Positions 11,734-23,306 of a stretch of 64,000 bases of DNA are shown piece by piece. The position numbers were made by a program, and so were the translations under genes. The notes under the pieces are model-generated. The model made no database searches, was not told the DNA's origin, and saw nothing but the letters and a program-made list of their open reading frames with translations. Source of the DNA: Zychaea mexicana. Taxonomy: Eukaryota; Mucoromycota; Mucoromycetes; Mucorales; Lichtheimiaceae. Location: positions 62,001-126,000 of the forward strand of contig NW_026516710.1 of NCBI RefSeq assembly GCF_025766255.1, in the 5' to 3' direction. Each line of letters opens with the position of its first letter. Position 1 is the stretch's first letter.

Positions 11734-11922
11734 TGTCGAAATGGAGGACGCAATGTAGTGAGAATTATTCTGAGAAAAAGAAGGTGCTATGGTAGGCTGA
11801 GCATACTATAATTTCTACGGTGTGCACGGCGTGACACCGCAGAGGCCACAGGGTATGTTCCGTAGAGCTTGTAGAGGCCCGTACGGCGTCCGAATATAGG
11901 CAAATAATTTGGGTCTGGGGTG
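11705..11922 (-). repeat. Right terminal inverted repeat of the KDZ element
   Basis: Reverse complement of the left arm. It contains the start codon and first roughly ten codons of the accessory ORF, so the repeat probably also carries that gene's promoter. Confidence 0.9.
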
Positions 11923-11930
11923 ATAAATTT
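11923..11930. repeat. Right target-site duplication of the KDZ element
   Basis: ATAAATTT, identical to 5929-5936. Confidence 0.9.
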
Positions 11931-12275
11931 CCAGCGATATTATAGTACTTGTTGCTCCTTGTAACAATAATATATGTGAGAAATCACTGCCATTATGCCA
12001 TAAAGTTATGATTGATTGTTTGTCTTGTAGTATGAAGAAGAGGTTGGGATCGAAGCATTGCAAATGCAGCTATTTCGATCACGATCCTTCCCCCCCCAAA
12101 AAAAAAAAATCCATGTTGACATCCTTTTCTGCCCCCACTTCCTCCGCCCCCCAATTTCCACATAGAGGGAAAGAGTGTAGCGTGCTTTACTCTTTTTTCC
12201 CTTTTATCCACACACTTCCCACTTACAGTCAACCTCCATTAAAACAATAGTTGAAAAATTGCTCTTCTTTCAAAA
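11931..12275. promoter_or_regulatory. Upstream region of the DysF gene
   Basis: 345 bp between the KDZ element and the DysF ATG. It contains a C8/A12 homopolymer junction at about 12090-12110 and pyrimidine-rich stretches typical of the promoters in this window. The KDZ insertion sits only about 350 bp upstream of the gene and could affect it. Confidence 0.35.
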
Positions 12276-13755
12276 ATGACAGTGGACCATTCATACCAAC
12301 GACCATTCCATGTTAGTAAATCCCTGCGTGAGCTTATTCGAAAACCGCGGCAACAGAAAAAACAGCACGATTTGACACTACCATTACCGTCACTTCCTGA
12401 TGACGCCGGTACACCCAACGACTATGTTTATGATATTTTATACGAGTGTCAAAGAGGGTAAAGCCTTGCAGTTCATTTCTACAATCTGAACCATGTGTTT
12501 ATTTAGCCAAAAGAAAGTGACATTCACTCATTTCGCCGTTTTCTCTTCCTTCCTTTCTTTTAGGTCGTGGATGGTCGGCTATAGCTCCAAAACGTAATAT
12601 AACCCTTCTCCTCTTTTTTTGCTCTTGTTAATATAGCCAGCAGTTTTATGAATGTGTCTTCTAAACAAGAGTATATACGACGTGCTAGGCTTTTACAGTT
12701 CGATGCGAGTCCATGGTGTGACGCCAACATGGAGTAAAGTTTTCTTTTGATTTATGCAAAAGGACAACTTCAACTAATGCAACGACATACACGTTTAACT
12801 CACGCTAAAATGCTATGTACAGATATACCCCGATGGATACTAAAACTTATCAATTACCGGATCCAACATGGCAATGGGTAAATGGCCTGCATTGATTTAG
12901 CATCATTCGTCTGTATCAAGATGTGTTAATAGGGAAGCAATGATGATTTAGGTCAGCAAAGAATGGATGGTCGATATGTCAGGTGATGTCGATGAAGGTA
13001 ATATGGAAACAACATATCAAGAGTAAAGGCTACATTGAAAAGGGCATCTTTTAACGATAATAGTTTTATACTCTAAAAGCTGGATGGCAGTACTCATTAA
13101 AGTTCCACGGAGCGGTCTGGCACGGAAACTATAAGCACTTTCGATCGTTTGTTCGACGTCGACGATGGATCCGTTTACGACGTCGATTGCCACAACACAC
13201 CGCTGATTCGCAAGCGATGCAACAACTGAAGAGGGATAGTGTTAAGCTTGTGGATGTCGATAATATTGCTGACTACGACGATGAAAACAACGACATGATT
13301 GATAAACCTAGACGTACTTCATCCATGGCATCGTCATCATCGTCCGTGGCCAGTCATGAAGAATTGGTCAATGCATTGGGCGCTTGTCGACTGGATCGGG
13401 AGCGGCTCGTAGTTTTTGAAAGGGCATTATCCATATCAAACGCATCGAAACGTTTGTTCAATGCGCAGGTATTGAACATGTTTGATTTCCAATCCTCAAA
13501 ATGCTTGGTATTACGGGTAACGAAATACACTTTCATCATTTGACTATATCTATTCGTAAGGCGTTCACGCGAATTAACAAATCATTTCTATACAAATGCT
13601 TTTAGCGAATACTCGAATTACGATACAGTTCACACAATCCAGCACCATCATCTTCGCTTATACAATTGACAGCAGAAGAAAAAGAATTATTACAAACACT
13701 TGGGTTTTATTCAGATATGCAGAATATCATTGACGAATTCGAAGATTCCCACTAA
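12276..13755 (+). CDS. DysF (peroxin/dysferlin) domain protein, Spo73-like
   Basis: Exons 12276-12457, 12564-12593, 12689-12733, 12823-12877, 12952-12997, 13080-13516, 13606-13755, joined by GT-AG introns with all phases consistent. The N-terminal DysF part begins YDILYECQRGSWMVG and runs through LLQFDASPWCD. The C-terminal DysF part contains WVSKEWMVDMSGDVDEAGW and the Arg/Trp-rich HFRSFVRRRRWIRLRRR. A Ser-rich linker and a helical tail follow. DysF proteins in fungi include peroxisome-size factors (Pex23/Pex30 type, with membrane spans) and Spo73-type short proteins used in prospore membrane growth. No transmembrane segment is visible here, which favours the short soluble type. The third intron-exon choice (12689) was picked because it restores the DysF pattern. 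Confidence 0.8.
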
Positions 13756-14193
13756 TACTTTCTACACTTGCTCTAAAATCTTCTCCACCTCTTACCTCAT
13801 TGTAACGTCATTTTGCTTCTATATCATCCATCCTCTCCAACAAAAAAGCTTGCACACACATATACATGCACAAAATAAGGCATCAGCGCCATACATGCAG
13901 CCACGCACGTTATACGTTATAATAAACCAATTCCATCGCGACTTTCAATTGCTGTTGCTGTATTGTCGTCAAAAACCAACTTCTTTCTTATTGCCACAAC
14001 GATACGAATTCTATACGAAAAAAAAAGAGTATAAGTATAAACACACTCTTCTTTAAAACATATAATATCTCCATTGTTTAAACAGTACGCAGCACTTATA
14101 AAAAGCTGGTAAAGTGTAAGACATGGAGTGGAAGTTTGTTCTTCCGCACAGTTTTAAGTATAGGAGCTGTAGAATATAAAAAGCAGCAACTAA
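13756..14193. other. 3' flank of the DysF gene, no supported gene
   Basis: AT-rich sequence, likely the two convergent 3' UTRs. Confidence 0.4.
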
Positions 14194-14496
14194 CTAGGTA
14201 AAGTGCGGTGGATGGGTGAAGGGAACTGCATAAGTAGAGAAATAAGAATAGCTTACCATATTCAAACATTGTCGTATCGATGTATTGGCCAATGGATGGA
14301 TTCATGATGGATGACTAGGTCAAACGGATGGATGGATGTGTTGGTACATGGGTAGATGTTTGATAAAAAGGAGAGAGAGGAAGTGATCGAGGATGAACCG
14401 AATGGATTTGAGGCCCATTACCAAAAATTGTTTGGGCTTCTTGGAAGTTTTGAAAGCCCGGTTCTCGAACATTGGATCAAGCGCGAAGCGATTCAT
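14194..14496 (-). CDS. Possible small protein of about 54 residues
   Basis: Three short exons read in phase: 14496-14422 (MNRFALDPMFENRAF...), 14314-14257 (ending IDTTMFEY) and 14225-14194 (VPFTHPPHFT then stop). Donors are GTAATG and GTAAGC; acceptors follow TGACCTAG and TTATGCAG. I do not recognise a family. Support rests only on splice-site quality and frame continuity. It could instead be part of a non-coding transcript. Confidence 0.35.
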
Positions 14497-15269
14497 TACT
14501 GAATTAACAAAGACGACACAACAAAAACGTTGCTCCTATATTTAGCTACTATGTTTATCGTGTTTTTCTCAATGGAAACAACATTGCTTGTGCGTTGTAC
14601 CAAGATTGTGGTTTGCATAGGCGTTTGTTTGCTGGTTGCACATACATACTGTCCCTCGACATCGGTCCTATCTTATACTTGATTGGTGACAACTGACCAT
14701 AAATAAAAACGAATTGGCTGTTAATCAGACATTGCATTATGGCTTACTACTGTATCTCATGAAGTAAGAATTGTGTGTGTTTTTTTCTTTTCTTAATGTA
14801 AGTAGTAGACACATTGAGCACCAATTGATATTAATAAAAGTGGACGGCTAACATCGCCGAACCCAACGGAACAACAAGAGAGGAACAGGGAGCCACAACA
14901 AATAATGCAGTGTGCTCTCATTGTTTACTGCTTTTTGCCACGGAGAACATCTAGGGCTGGTTCCGAAAGGCACACGGTCACAAGGACGGGTATCATCAAA
15001 TTAACAACAAAGGCAGATGATCAATTTGCACATATTACTCTACATGGCCCACATAGTAATTCTAATTGAGTAATACATGTCGTTTCTCGGATTAACAAGA
15101 GAGAAATCTGTGCTACCCTGATCTGCCTTATCGTAGCTGCATTAAAAACCATGACGGGAAAATGAAATCCCTTTGATGAAGCTCACATATACTCCATCGT
15201 TTTTATACTGCCCATTGGACAAACAGGTATTTTCTTGATATGATGGAGAACAGGAATATGTACAAGTGT
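14497..15269. other. Intergenic, no supported gene
   Basis: Separates the small candidate gene from the MATE gene's 3' end. Nothing recognisable on either strand. Confidence 0.4.
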
Positions 15270-17202
15270 TTATTTTGTATACAATAGACTATAGCTGCTT
15301 GTGTTAGTTGCTGCTACTACTGGGTCCTTCCTTGTTGAAAAATAATCACCATTCTGCGCCTGTTCATCAACTGCATCATCGGCCAGACAAGAGTAATGTT
15401 GACGCACCTTGGCGCATTCGGCAGACCAATCGACGACCATGCACAAAAACAGCAATTGTGCTAAAGCATATATAAGATAGCCAATCCCAAAGGCGACCCA
15501 GACGCCATTCACGCCGAACCACGGTGACGAATAATAATTGTCATCGTGGGCAGTAGTGGAATTTTTATCATAACGGAAAATCAAAGTGTAACCCAAGGGC
15601 ACTGTAACACCATAAAACGCAATCACAGAGATGAAAGCCGACACCTGTTGCCGACCTAGTCCGCGCAGAACACCTGACAACTGACCAGCGATCATCCCGA
15701 ACAATTGGAAGGACGCTAAAAGTGGTAGGCCAGTCGAGATAAGCTGTGCGACCACTGTATTGTCCCGAGTAACAAACAAGTACGGCAAAGTGTCCCGGAA
15801 TGTCCAAAAAAAGACCGATAGTGGCATCGACAAAGTAAGTGAGACCCAGCAGCCCATATGGAAACTTAAGCGTGCACACTGTACATATCCATGTCCGATA
15901 TGATGCCCCACGCGTGTCGCTGATGCGGCAGCAAGACCAATGGCGACCGTATGTGAAGAAAGGTGAAAACGTAAGAGCACCGATCCGGCGGCAATGAGTA
16001 TAGAGCTGTCATTATCACTGTGATTGCTATTACTACTCCTAGTGGCAAGATAAGAGATCGCTAAAATCGACAGTTCCGCAACGTAGTATTCGGAGCATAT
16101 CACAATCAGGTTGCTCATGACCAGCTTAATAAACCTCAGCCATTCTTTCTGGTTGACCTTGCTACTGCCACCATCGCCAGCTACAGCGTCGTTGACGTTT
16201 TCAATAACAAGACATCGTTGTAAGCACCAGCCGCCCCAGCAATTAATGTTGGTTTTCCGAATAAAACTTGCGTAAAACAATTGTGCGCCGAGCATGAAGA
16301 ATATCGCGATGGAGATACCAATCGGCACACCTGACAAGCCCATGCCAACGTTAAATGAAAAGTACTGAAGTGCGCCATTTAATACGGCACCAATTAACAG
16401 GATATACACGGACGCCATTGTTTCGCCTTGTGCTTGGAGATACTTGCGATGTGCGTCGAATGTCACGTATGCGACTGCACTCGGAAAAATACATCGCAGA
16501 TAATAGCCTGTGTATGTAGTAATGCAGCGTTGTATTTAGCAAAGCTAAGAGTACATACAGTAGATTGCATACAATGGTGGCGTCATTGATGGGTGCACAT
16601 AGACATTATATTAGAATATTGTATGTACCTGCTTTGGCAGCGAGCTCGGGTTCTTGGCCCAATGCTTCTAAAATCGAGGTACCGTTCCAAAGGACAACGC
16701 CAGTAACCATACTCCACATAACCAGAACAAGGTATACGCGCTGAAAATATACGCCGACCATGGTCTTGTCCTTGGCTCCTGTATATGCCTGTGAGCACAG
16801 CGTCTCCAAAGAGTTGGAGATACCTCCTGTTACGCAGTAATACATTACTGCTAGCAACATGTTCGCTAGCGTCACAGCTGCTAATTCTTGTGCGCCCTGT
16901 AGCATTGGTCATCATCATTAAAACTATCGCCAACTATTAATCGAGCATCAGAAAGTAGCTGTATTGAACATTCATACCATATGGCCGATCATTGATAAGT
17001 TTGTCAGTTCCATGGTTTGATGTAGTAAAATTGTGCCGGCAATTGACAATCCTTTCTTCAGCAACCACCGGAAGTCTTGAGTCGCTGTGACGTTAAAAAT
17101 TCCGGTATCATGCGATGCTCGTTTGATTAATGCTGTTCGCTCATCGTCAATATTGTTATCCACATGCGTGTCTTCTGTCCAAAGCTTGCGTGCCAAAGCC
17201 AT
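15270..17202 (-). CDS. MATE family efflux transporter
   Basis: Multidrug and toxin extrusion antiporter; the family exports organic cations in exchange for H+ or Na+. Exons 17202-16978, 16896-16629, 16507-15270, phases 0 and 1, giving about 576 residues, slightly longer than most fungal MATEs. A hydrophilic N-terminus of about 45 residues is followed by the MATE start GLSIAGTILLHQTMELTNLSM, the motif AQELAAVTLANM, the conserved SLETLCSQAYTGAK, and a dozen hydrophobic helices across exons 2-3 including GQLSGVLRGLGRQ, the second-repeat counterpart. A short acidic and Ser-rich tail follows the last helix. No frame damage. Probably in the plasma or vacuolar membrane. The substrate is unknown. Confidence 0.92.
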
Positions 17203-18445
17203 TACTATATGTTTGTTTGTATATAGATTGCTGTTGCTATGTCGTAGAGAAACGAAAGAAAAAGGTAAGGAAAATGACGAGGTGACAAGAAAACAAAAAC
17301 ATACATTGCGTTATTTATATAGCCAACAAATATCTGATACTACACCACACCGACCAATACGGCAAAGAACTGTTTTGTCTTATGTGGTCCAATTCTCGGT
17401 ACTGCTTTTTCCCTTACTGCTCATGTGCTGTTGATATATCCTCAACAGAAAAGTTTGTGCCACTTGAATTATGTACTATGATGGCAGTCTTTTTCTTTAT
17501 CTAAAACTAGAGGCCAGCGACGCATATACGTTAAGATTTCAACCACGCTCCACTTTCTCTTGCTACTGATAAATAGCAACTTGAAAAGTAAGTCAAGGGG
17601 TATGTATGGCCCCTCGCCATCATCCATTTATTAGCATCATTGTTCTGGTGCACCGATGACGGGGTTTCTTGTTGCAGTCTTGTTGTAGGCACTTCTTTCT
17701 TTAAATCTGAGTATTATACAGCTTCTGTTGTGGTTGCACGACCATTTTTACGCGTACGATTTCTGATAGCTCGGCAGCAAGACTTTTGCATGTTTGATTA
17801 CTTTTTGTTGTTGCTACAGTCATAGTGCGTGTGAACCGGGAAATACTTACGCCCAATTGATCCGTATGTTATTAATCTACTGGATCTCGGCCAACAACCG
17901 TCCATTTTTCTACAACGTTATACCTTGTTTTCAACATGATCAAATTTCAGACCAATTTAAAGCATTCAATTGTATTCATGTTCATTAAAACTATTACGAC
18001 AATAAGCAAGGACTGTAACATGTTAACAGCTAACACCCGCATAAGAAGCCATCTTCGACAAAATTGATCAGGATTGAAAAACACGTAAGTCAGGCAGAGA
18101 AAAAGAGCTTATGCAAGTACTGTAAAATGATAGAGTGCTTTGGGCTTCCAGCATCTTGTTTATTCCTTGTTTCCCTCCTTTCTGAGAAGCATTGAAAGCA
18201 CACAACAAAAAAAGTCGATCAAAAAGGGCACAGTTTAATAACAGAAGAAGGGATTTGGTGATTCGCTGACTACAGTATTCCCATACTGATGATGATTGAT
18301 CCTGAACAAGAAGTACTATATAAAGGACATCAAGTGCTTCACGTTGTATACATACAAAGTTCCAATTGCTAACTTCCTCTCATGTCTCTTTTGAGTATGC
18401 TACTATGTACTTTTGATGCAACGTGAGTTTCTTCATCATAAAAAA
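17203..18445. other. Intergenic, no supported gene
   Basis: MATE promoter region followed by about 1 kb of AT-rich sequence with only short, unconvincing ORFs on both strands. A TATATAAAGG word at about 18316-18326 could be a plus-strand TATA box, but no gene follows it. Confidence 0.4.
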
Positions 18446-19003
18446 TCACGGCACAAGTACTAACAAAGGTATATAATAAGCATTCATTTTAAGGATAGAT
18501 AAAAAGAGTACGGAAGCTGCATAACAGACTACTTCGAGCCAACAAAATCTGAATTTAAACCTTAATGACCTTTCTGATGCTTCTACGTCGCTTTCAAAGC
18601 CGCCAACGGGCTGATACATGGCCAATTCTTGTTCTTCGTCGCTGATCGGCAGACGTTGCTTCTTGTTATTTTTCGACACCGGATGCAACTTGCTTGATCG
18701 TGCATCGAATGTATAACAAAGCGACCGAGATTCGCCGCTTCCTTGAAGTCTTCGCTCAACCAAGTATAGATACATGAAGTAGTGAAAGTGTTCTCAAGTA
18801 GACTGGTGCCGCAGAGCTTGAAGAAATATATTTCTGTTTGATGTGTTGGGGAAATTGCGGCTCCAGGCATTGAACGTTCTGATACGCGTTACGACGCTGT
18901 TCCTAAGGTCATTAAATTCAAAGATCAGTATATGATAATATTTGGAGATTATGTGTAAAATGGAAGCGGTCAAAGATTCAGTGAGCTGACTTGGAGTCAG
19001 CAT
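18446..19003 (-). other. Coding-like stretch broken by one in-frame TGA
   Basis: From an ATG at 19003 a frame runs to 18446 with a single TGA at 18796-18794. The later part has protein-like composition (KKQRLPISDEEQELAMYQPV, then an acidic Ser-rich stretch) and ends in a hydrophobic segment. No family is recognised. It may be a spliced small gene whose intron I could not place, or a gene broken by a nonsense change. Confidence 0.25.
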
Positions 19004-19247
19004 GAATCACGGGGCTACTCGGTGCTTGACTGACAAGGCAACCATGGAAACAACTTTGGCAACCAACATATAATCGCCGCGGAAACAGTTCTCCCGAAAG
19101 CCAGTCGGCACAGTAACTCGTTACTAGACTTGTAACGGATACTTTTTTCTGACAGTAATTCAAAAGTATGATAGAGGAGGCAGCAGTGTTTTTTTCGGTT
19201 TTTAAGATATATTATTGTTATTTTTCTCTTTTTTTTTGGTTTATTTG

Positions 19248-22200
19248 TTATTTTCTTCCAGAAGTCAAATCCTTGAAGGCGGACAGGATACAGTTCTTGA
19301 CTTCCTTGTAACTGACGATCAGACAAGATTCTTCGTCTCTAGACATCAAAACGATTTTTTCATCGACGCCCGCATCCAGCTATTTTGACATCAAGAAGTG
19401 TAAGTGGGTGCTGTGTCTTTAACAAAAAGTTTAAATCATAATAGAAGACGGCTCTCACCTTGTTAAGGCACGATAGTACATGCACCATGTTTACAACTGG
19501 GAGCCCGTTTTCGTCCACTTGATGGAATACATAATCACGGAATAATTTAATAATATATCGGTCACCGGTCTCGGACCAGCTTGGATCCATGTCAAATCTA
19601 ATAAGCAAAATATAAAGTTCAACAAACACTGATTCATTACTTGGCTCCTACTTCCTTCCCTTGCCGGATTAATAATAAACTTACTCGGGCCGTTCATTGA
19701 TGAAACCCATCTTTGACAAAAGTCGTACAAGCCGACCATTCTCTAATTCGCGACGCAACTCGCTCTCCAAACCATCAGCATACGACTGACTGCTATTGAT
19801 CTCGTGAAGGATCCTAGGACCAATCATTCGTATTACTTCATCTACGGTCTTGGTCGCCATTGGTTCGCTCAACAAATAAAGCACAACATCCTTCAAATCA
19901 GGTGAATAGTATCGAGAGATAAGTTCGACCGATTGAGGAAGGCTATGGATCGATTGTGGAGAGTTGCACGCAAGTGACACGATCAATTTGCCAAAGGCCA
20001 ACAAGTCGGCTTGTTGTTGTAAAGCAATGTTGTGCTCTTTCTCGAACTGCAAAACGTCTAGCATGGCAACGCAACCGATACGGACTCTGATGAAAATCGG
20101 TTAAGTATTCTTACATACGATTCAAACTATTGATTTCTTACCTATGCTTGCCAGTCATCAAAATTTTCGACGGTTCAATGGAACGCACTGCCAGTCCGGA
20201 TCCATGGGCCGTCTTAATAGCAGATGCAATTTGGGTAATATAGCTCCACAAAGTAGTTTCCGGAATCAAGACAGAATTGATTCCTGCAGCCTGCAATTCT
20301 GCTTGCATCATGGCTTGACCCTGAGGAGTGAAGTACAGCGACTGTAAAGTTGATGCACACGGATGGTAGTCGTACACAAAAACGAGCGCTACAATACAAA
20401 AAAGAGGTTGTTGTTGTTCGTTTGTTTGTTTTCTGTCTTCAGATACATTCTTTCCTTTTATCTCTTTCTTTTCTTTTCTACGTTACATGAGTCACCAAAA
20501 GCTTGCGTTGTAAACGCCTCGAGAATAGGCACAATGTTGCAATGTCGGATCCTACGCCAATATTCGACAGATGCCATTGCCAGCTCGTTTATGAGCCGGA
20601 ACGCTTCAATCCTCACAAGCGTATACGTACATCCGTCCACACTTGACACTGCTTTGTATACTCTCGAGGAATGTCCAAAAAACTGACTGTTTTGTGAGTT
20701 CTGTTCTTCTAATGGATACAGTGAGTGATACACATGTACTTCTTGCGGTAGTCCCAATTCGCGTGCTATGAAAAAGATGAGAGACGTATAATAAGTATAG
20801 CAAAAGGATTGAAATATTATGTAAACTACATTATCGTGGAGCGTCTATTTCGCCATATAGCACCATTAAAGACACACTTACCCGGAGCAGACAAAAGAGT
20901 GGCCTCGTTTCGTTGAGTCAACGATTCTCGCAACTTGTCCGGCATGAAGAAGGACTGGATGGCGCGCTGGTGCGGTAATGGATCAGCGACGGGAACCAGA
21001 CCAGAGGTATACAGGTGGTACTGAAGCTACATAGTATATAGACAAGTATCGATAAAGAACAATGAGCGTGGTTGCAGCAATACGCAATGTATTACCGGCT
21101 GGCGAGTGAACATCGGCGTTCCCATGTAGTAGTATGCATCGGGTTGCATCATCGTCATCATATGCGAAGCGGCAGGCGATTGCGGTTGCGCTTGTTGGGG
21201 TTGTGGCTGCTGAGGTTGCTCCTGCTGAGGTTGCTGCGGTGATCCGACAGACTCCTTTTAATACAGACATACATGTTAGAAATGATACATAAACATTATA
21301 GGAGCAATATCAGAGGAAAACTTTAATTCCTACCTCATGCTTATGCAATACAACCTGTCCAAACTTCTTGTCCAGCGATTCTACCCCTTCATCTAGATAA
21401 TTATCTCTGTATTCCCCCATTAGTAACCCCTTCTTGCGCCAGCATCCATCAACTTGGCTTGCCCCTCTCCAGTCTTCTTTCTTCTTCTTCGAGCCTTACA
21501 ATTGTGAATCATTGCTTAAGCCATTGTCATCTGTAGAATCGCTTCTTTAGTATCTCGACAGTATATCGATATAAGTCCATACAAACATTTTGATAAAAAC
21601 TCTTACCATTAGATGATGTCGCTGTTTCTTTATTAATTCCAAGGGCCACATCATCGCACATTGGGAGGATCAGTTTATATAAATTTATCCATCTTTTTCA
21701 ATCTTTTTTATTTCATCATACGCAACAAACTTGACACGTTACCTGGCGTCACAACAACAGATTTGGGCACAAATACAGGAGCGTTAACGCTCTCTGCAGA
21801 GACGGACGACACCATGCCAGAATTTGAACGCGGCGATTGGATCCGTATTGTCGAATTACTGCAGTAAACTTTAATATCGATTTGAAAACGCTTTATTTTT
21901 TTAATGGCTTACTTTTCAGGACTTCCTTGCGGTGTAGGCTTGCCGTTATTCGTTCCGTTGGCATTGGTGGTAGTAGTATTGTTATTGTTGCTGTTGTTGT
22001 TGTTGTTGTTGGCAGCAGCAGCAGCAGCAGTAGCACTATTGTTGCTCTATAGTTACGGTTTTGATTTAGTACTCCACAGAAAGAAGGTGCTGTATCGAAG
22101 TGTCCCACTGTCGTTTAAAAAAAAAGTCATAACCACAAGGATAATTACCGATTCGTGGTTGAACTCGCATCCTTTGCCTTCGTATTTACAAAATCCGTGA

Positions 22201-22489
22201 ATGATAACGTTCCGACACAACCTTTTTGCACTGCCTAAACAAGGATTGGCACAGTCCAAAAAGACAGAACTGAAATTAAGTTAAAATGGCCTTTTTTTTT
22301 CTTCTTTGACGGGGGAGAAAGTGCTTCAAATGTCTGAAAAGAAAGATATGAACCTTTGGAAACGGGTTTGTTGGGCGAAGGTTTTGCTTCGGGTGTTGAA
22401 GCATTTGAACCTTCCGTAGGTGCAACGATGGGGATCGCCGAAGGTGATTGCGGAGGAATGACAATTTGGGAAGCGAGCGACTTTTGCAT
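19248..22489 (-). CDS. PAN3: PAN3, regulatory subunit of the PAN2-PAN3 poly(A) nuclease
   Basis: PAN3 recruits the PAN2 deadenylase to poly(A)-binding protein and starts mRNA tail shortening in the cytoplasm. Fourteen exons: 22489-22354, 22234-22149, 22046-21913, 21858-21743, 21627-21607, 21530-21500, 21406-21334, 21254-21096, 21026-20882, 20765-20487, 20388-20142, 20086-19685, 19597-19459, 19379-19248. In order: an N-terminal CCCH zinc finger ([20 protein letters not shown]), an Asn-rich linker, a PAM2-like motif around [10 protein letters not shown], Gln/Pro repeats, the pseudokinase ([12 protein letters not shown] through SIEPSKILM), a coiled linker, and the knob domain with [20 protein letters not shown] and [16 protein letters not shown]. 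All pieces match the family in order and every junction keeps frame. Exons 5 (21 nt) and 6 (31 nt) are micro-exons found by phase only. No decay. Confidence 0.93.
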
Positions 22490-22692
22490 TTCCTTCCGTT
22501 TTTTTAGTTTTTTTTTAAGCTTTTTTTTTTGTTTTTTTCGGAAATTGGGTTTAATTAATATAGAAAAGTAATTAAGTAAATCCTGAGCTCTTCGTGTAAT
22601 GTCCCTCTACTTTTTTAAAAAATAATGAATCTCTCTATGGTGTTAAAAAAAACAAGAACAAGGAAAAAATATAAGGCTTTTTAAATTCAGCA

Positions 22693-23306
22693 TCACGCGG
22701 GAGAAATAGGATACGTAGAAAAGGGGTGGTATTGGGTTGTTGTAGTTTTAGAAAAATCAATGACGTCAATGTTTGAATCTGCTGCTCCTTCGCGATTGTA
22801 CGTGTTGCATTCTGCGTTGGTGCATCGTATAATACCAGTGACAAGAACATCTCGTCGTCTGTACTGGTGTAGTTTTGTCGGGTGGTGACATGCCCGACAA
22901 AGTACGACTGCTCCTATACTCGTTCGTAATGATTTCGTCGTAACTAATAGGGACTGCCTACCAGCCCTCGAGTCTTTCGTTAGCTCCACGATGGTGCCCT
23001 TTGATTCTGGAGTTGAACGAAGAGCTCCAAAGAAGTGAACAATCTGCTCGCACCCTGCTACTTGCCAGCTGCTGGTTGGCTTTTGGTGGTAGATTCCCCT
23101 AACCTGGCGACGAACCGCCATAAGCTTTCCATGTGAATCGCAGTTCCAGGTTTTGGCCTATTTCCCTTTTCGACGCTGCCTTTCCAGACCGACCCTCTTT
23201 TTGACGCGTCAAATGTAGAAAGCACGTATCGCTGAAAGCGAGTAGAAGTACAGTACTCCTGCAACCGACTTTTCAAGACGGTTGCGTGGTTGTTATAAAC
23301 TTCAAT
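22693..23306 (-). pseudogene. Fanzor/TnpB-like RuvC nuclease remnant, C-terminal part
   Basis: Two segments, 23306-23104 and 23068-22693, join in frame across a GT-AG intron. The second ends in a zinc-ribbon pattern, CRACHHPTK then RCTNAEC (C-x2-C, 24 residues, C-x4-C), followed by TYNREGAADSNI. TnpB and eukaryotic Fanzor proteins end in the same order: a four-Cys ribbon then the RuvC-III motif of form NRDxNAxxNI; here the Asp is Glu and the first Asn is Ala. The sequence LRTS before the ribbon fits the Fanzor EYRTS region. No RuvC-I motif or credible start was found upstream, and the RuvC-II glutamate is not evident, so this looks like a decayed fragment about 200 bp upstream of PAN3. The family call rests on short motifs and needs a profile search. 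Confidence 0.55.

Larger units (their letters stand above)
5937..11922 (-). mobile_element. KDZ-superfamily (Kyakuja-Dileera-Zisupton) DNA transposon, full length
   Basis: A 5,986-bp unit bounded by inverted repeats of 229 bp (left) and 218 bp (right), both starting CACCCCAGACCC, and flanked by the 8-bp direct duplication ATAAATTT. It carries two genes on the minus strand: an accessory ORF that starts inside the right repeat and a downstream transposase with KDZ motifs. The arms are nearly identical: one 11-bp indel and a few substitutions over about 220 bp. The insertion therefore looks fairly recent. Some frame interruptions in both genes (see their entries) leave open whether the copy is still active. 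Confidence 0.92.
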
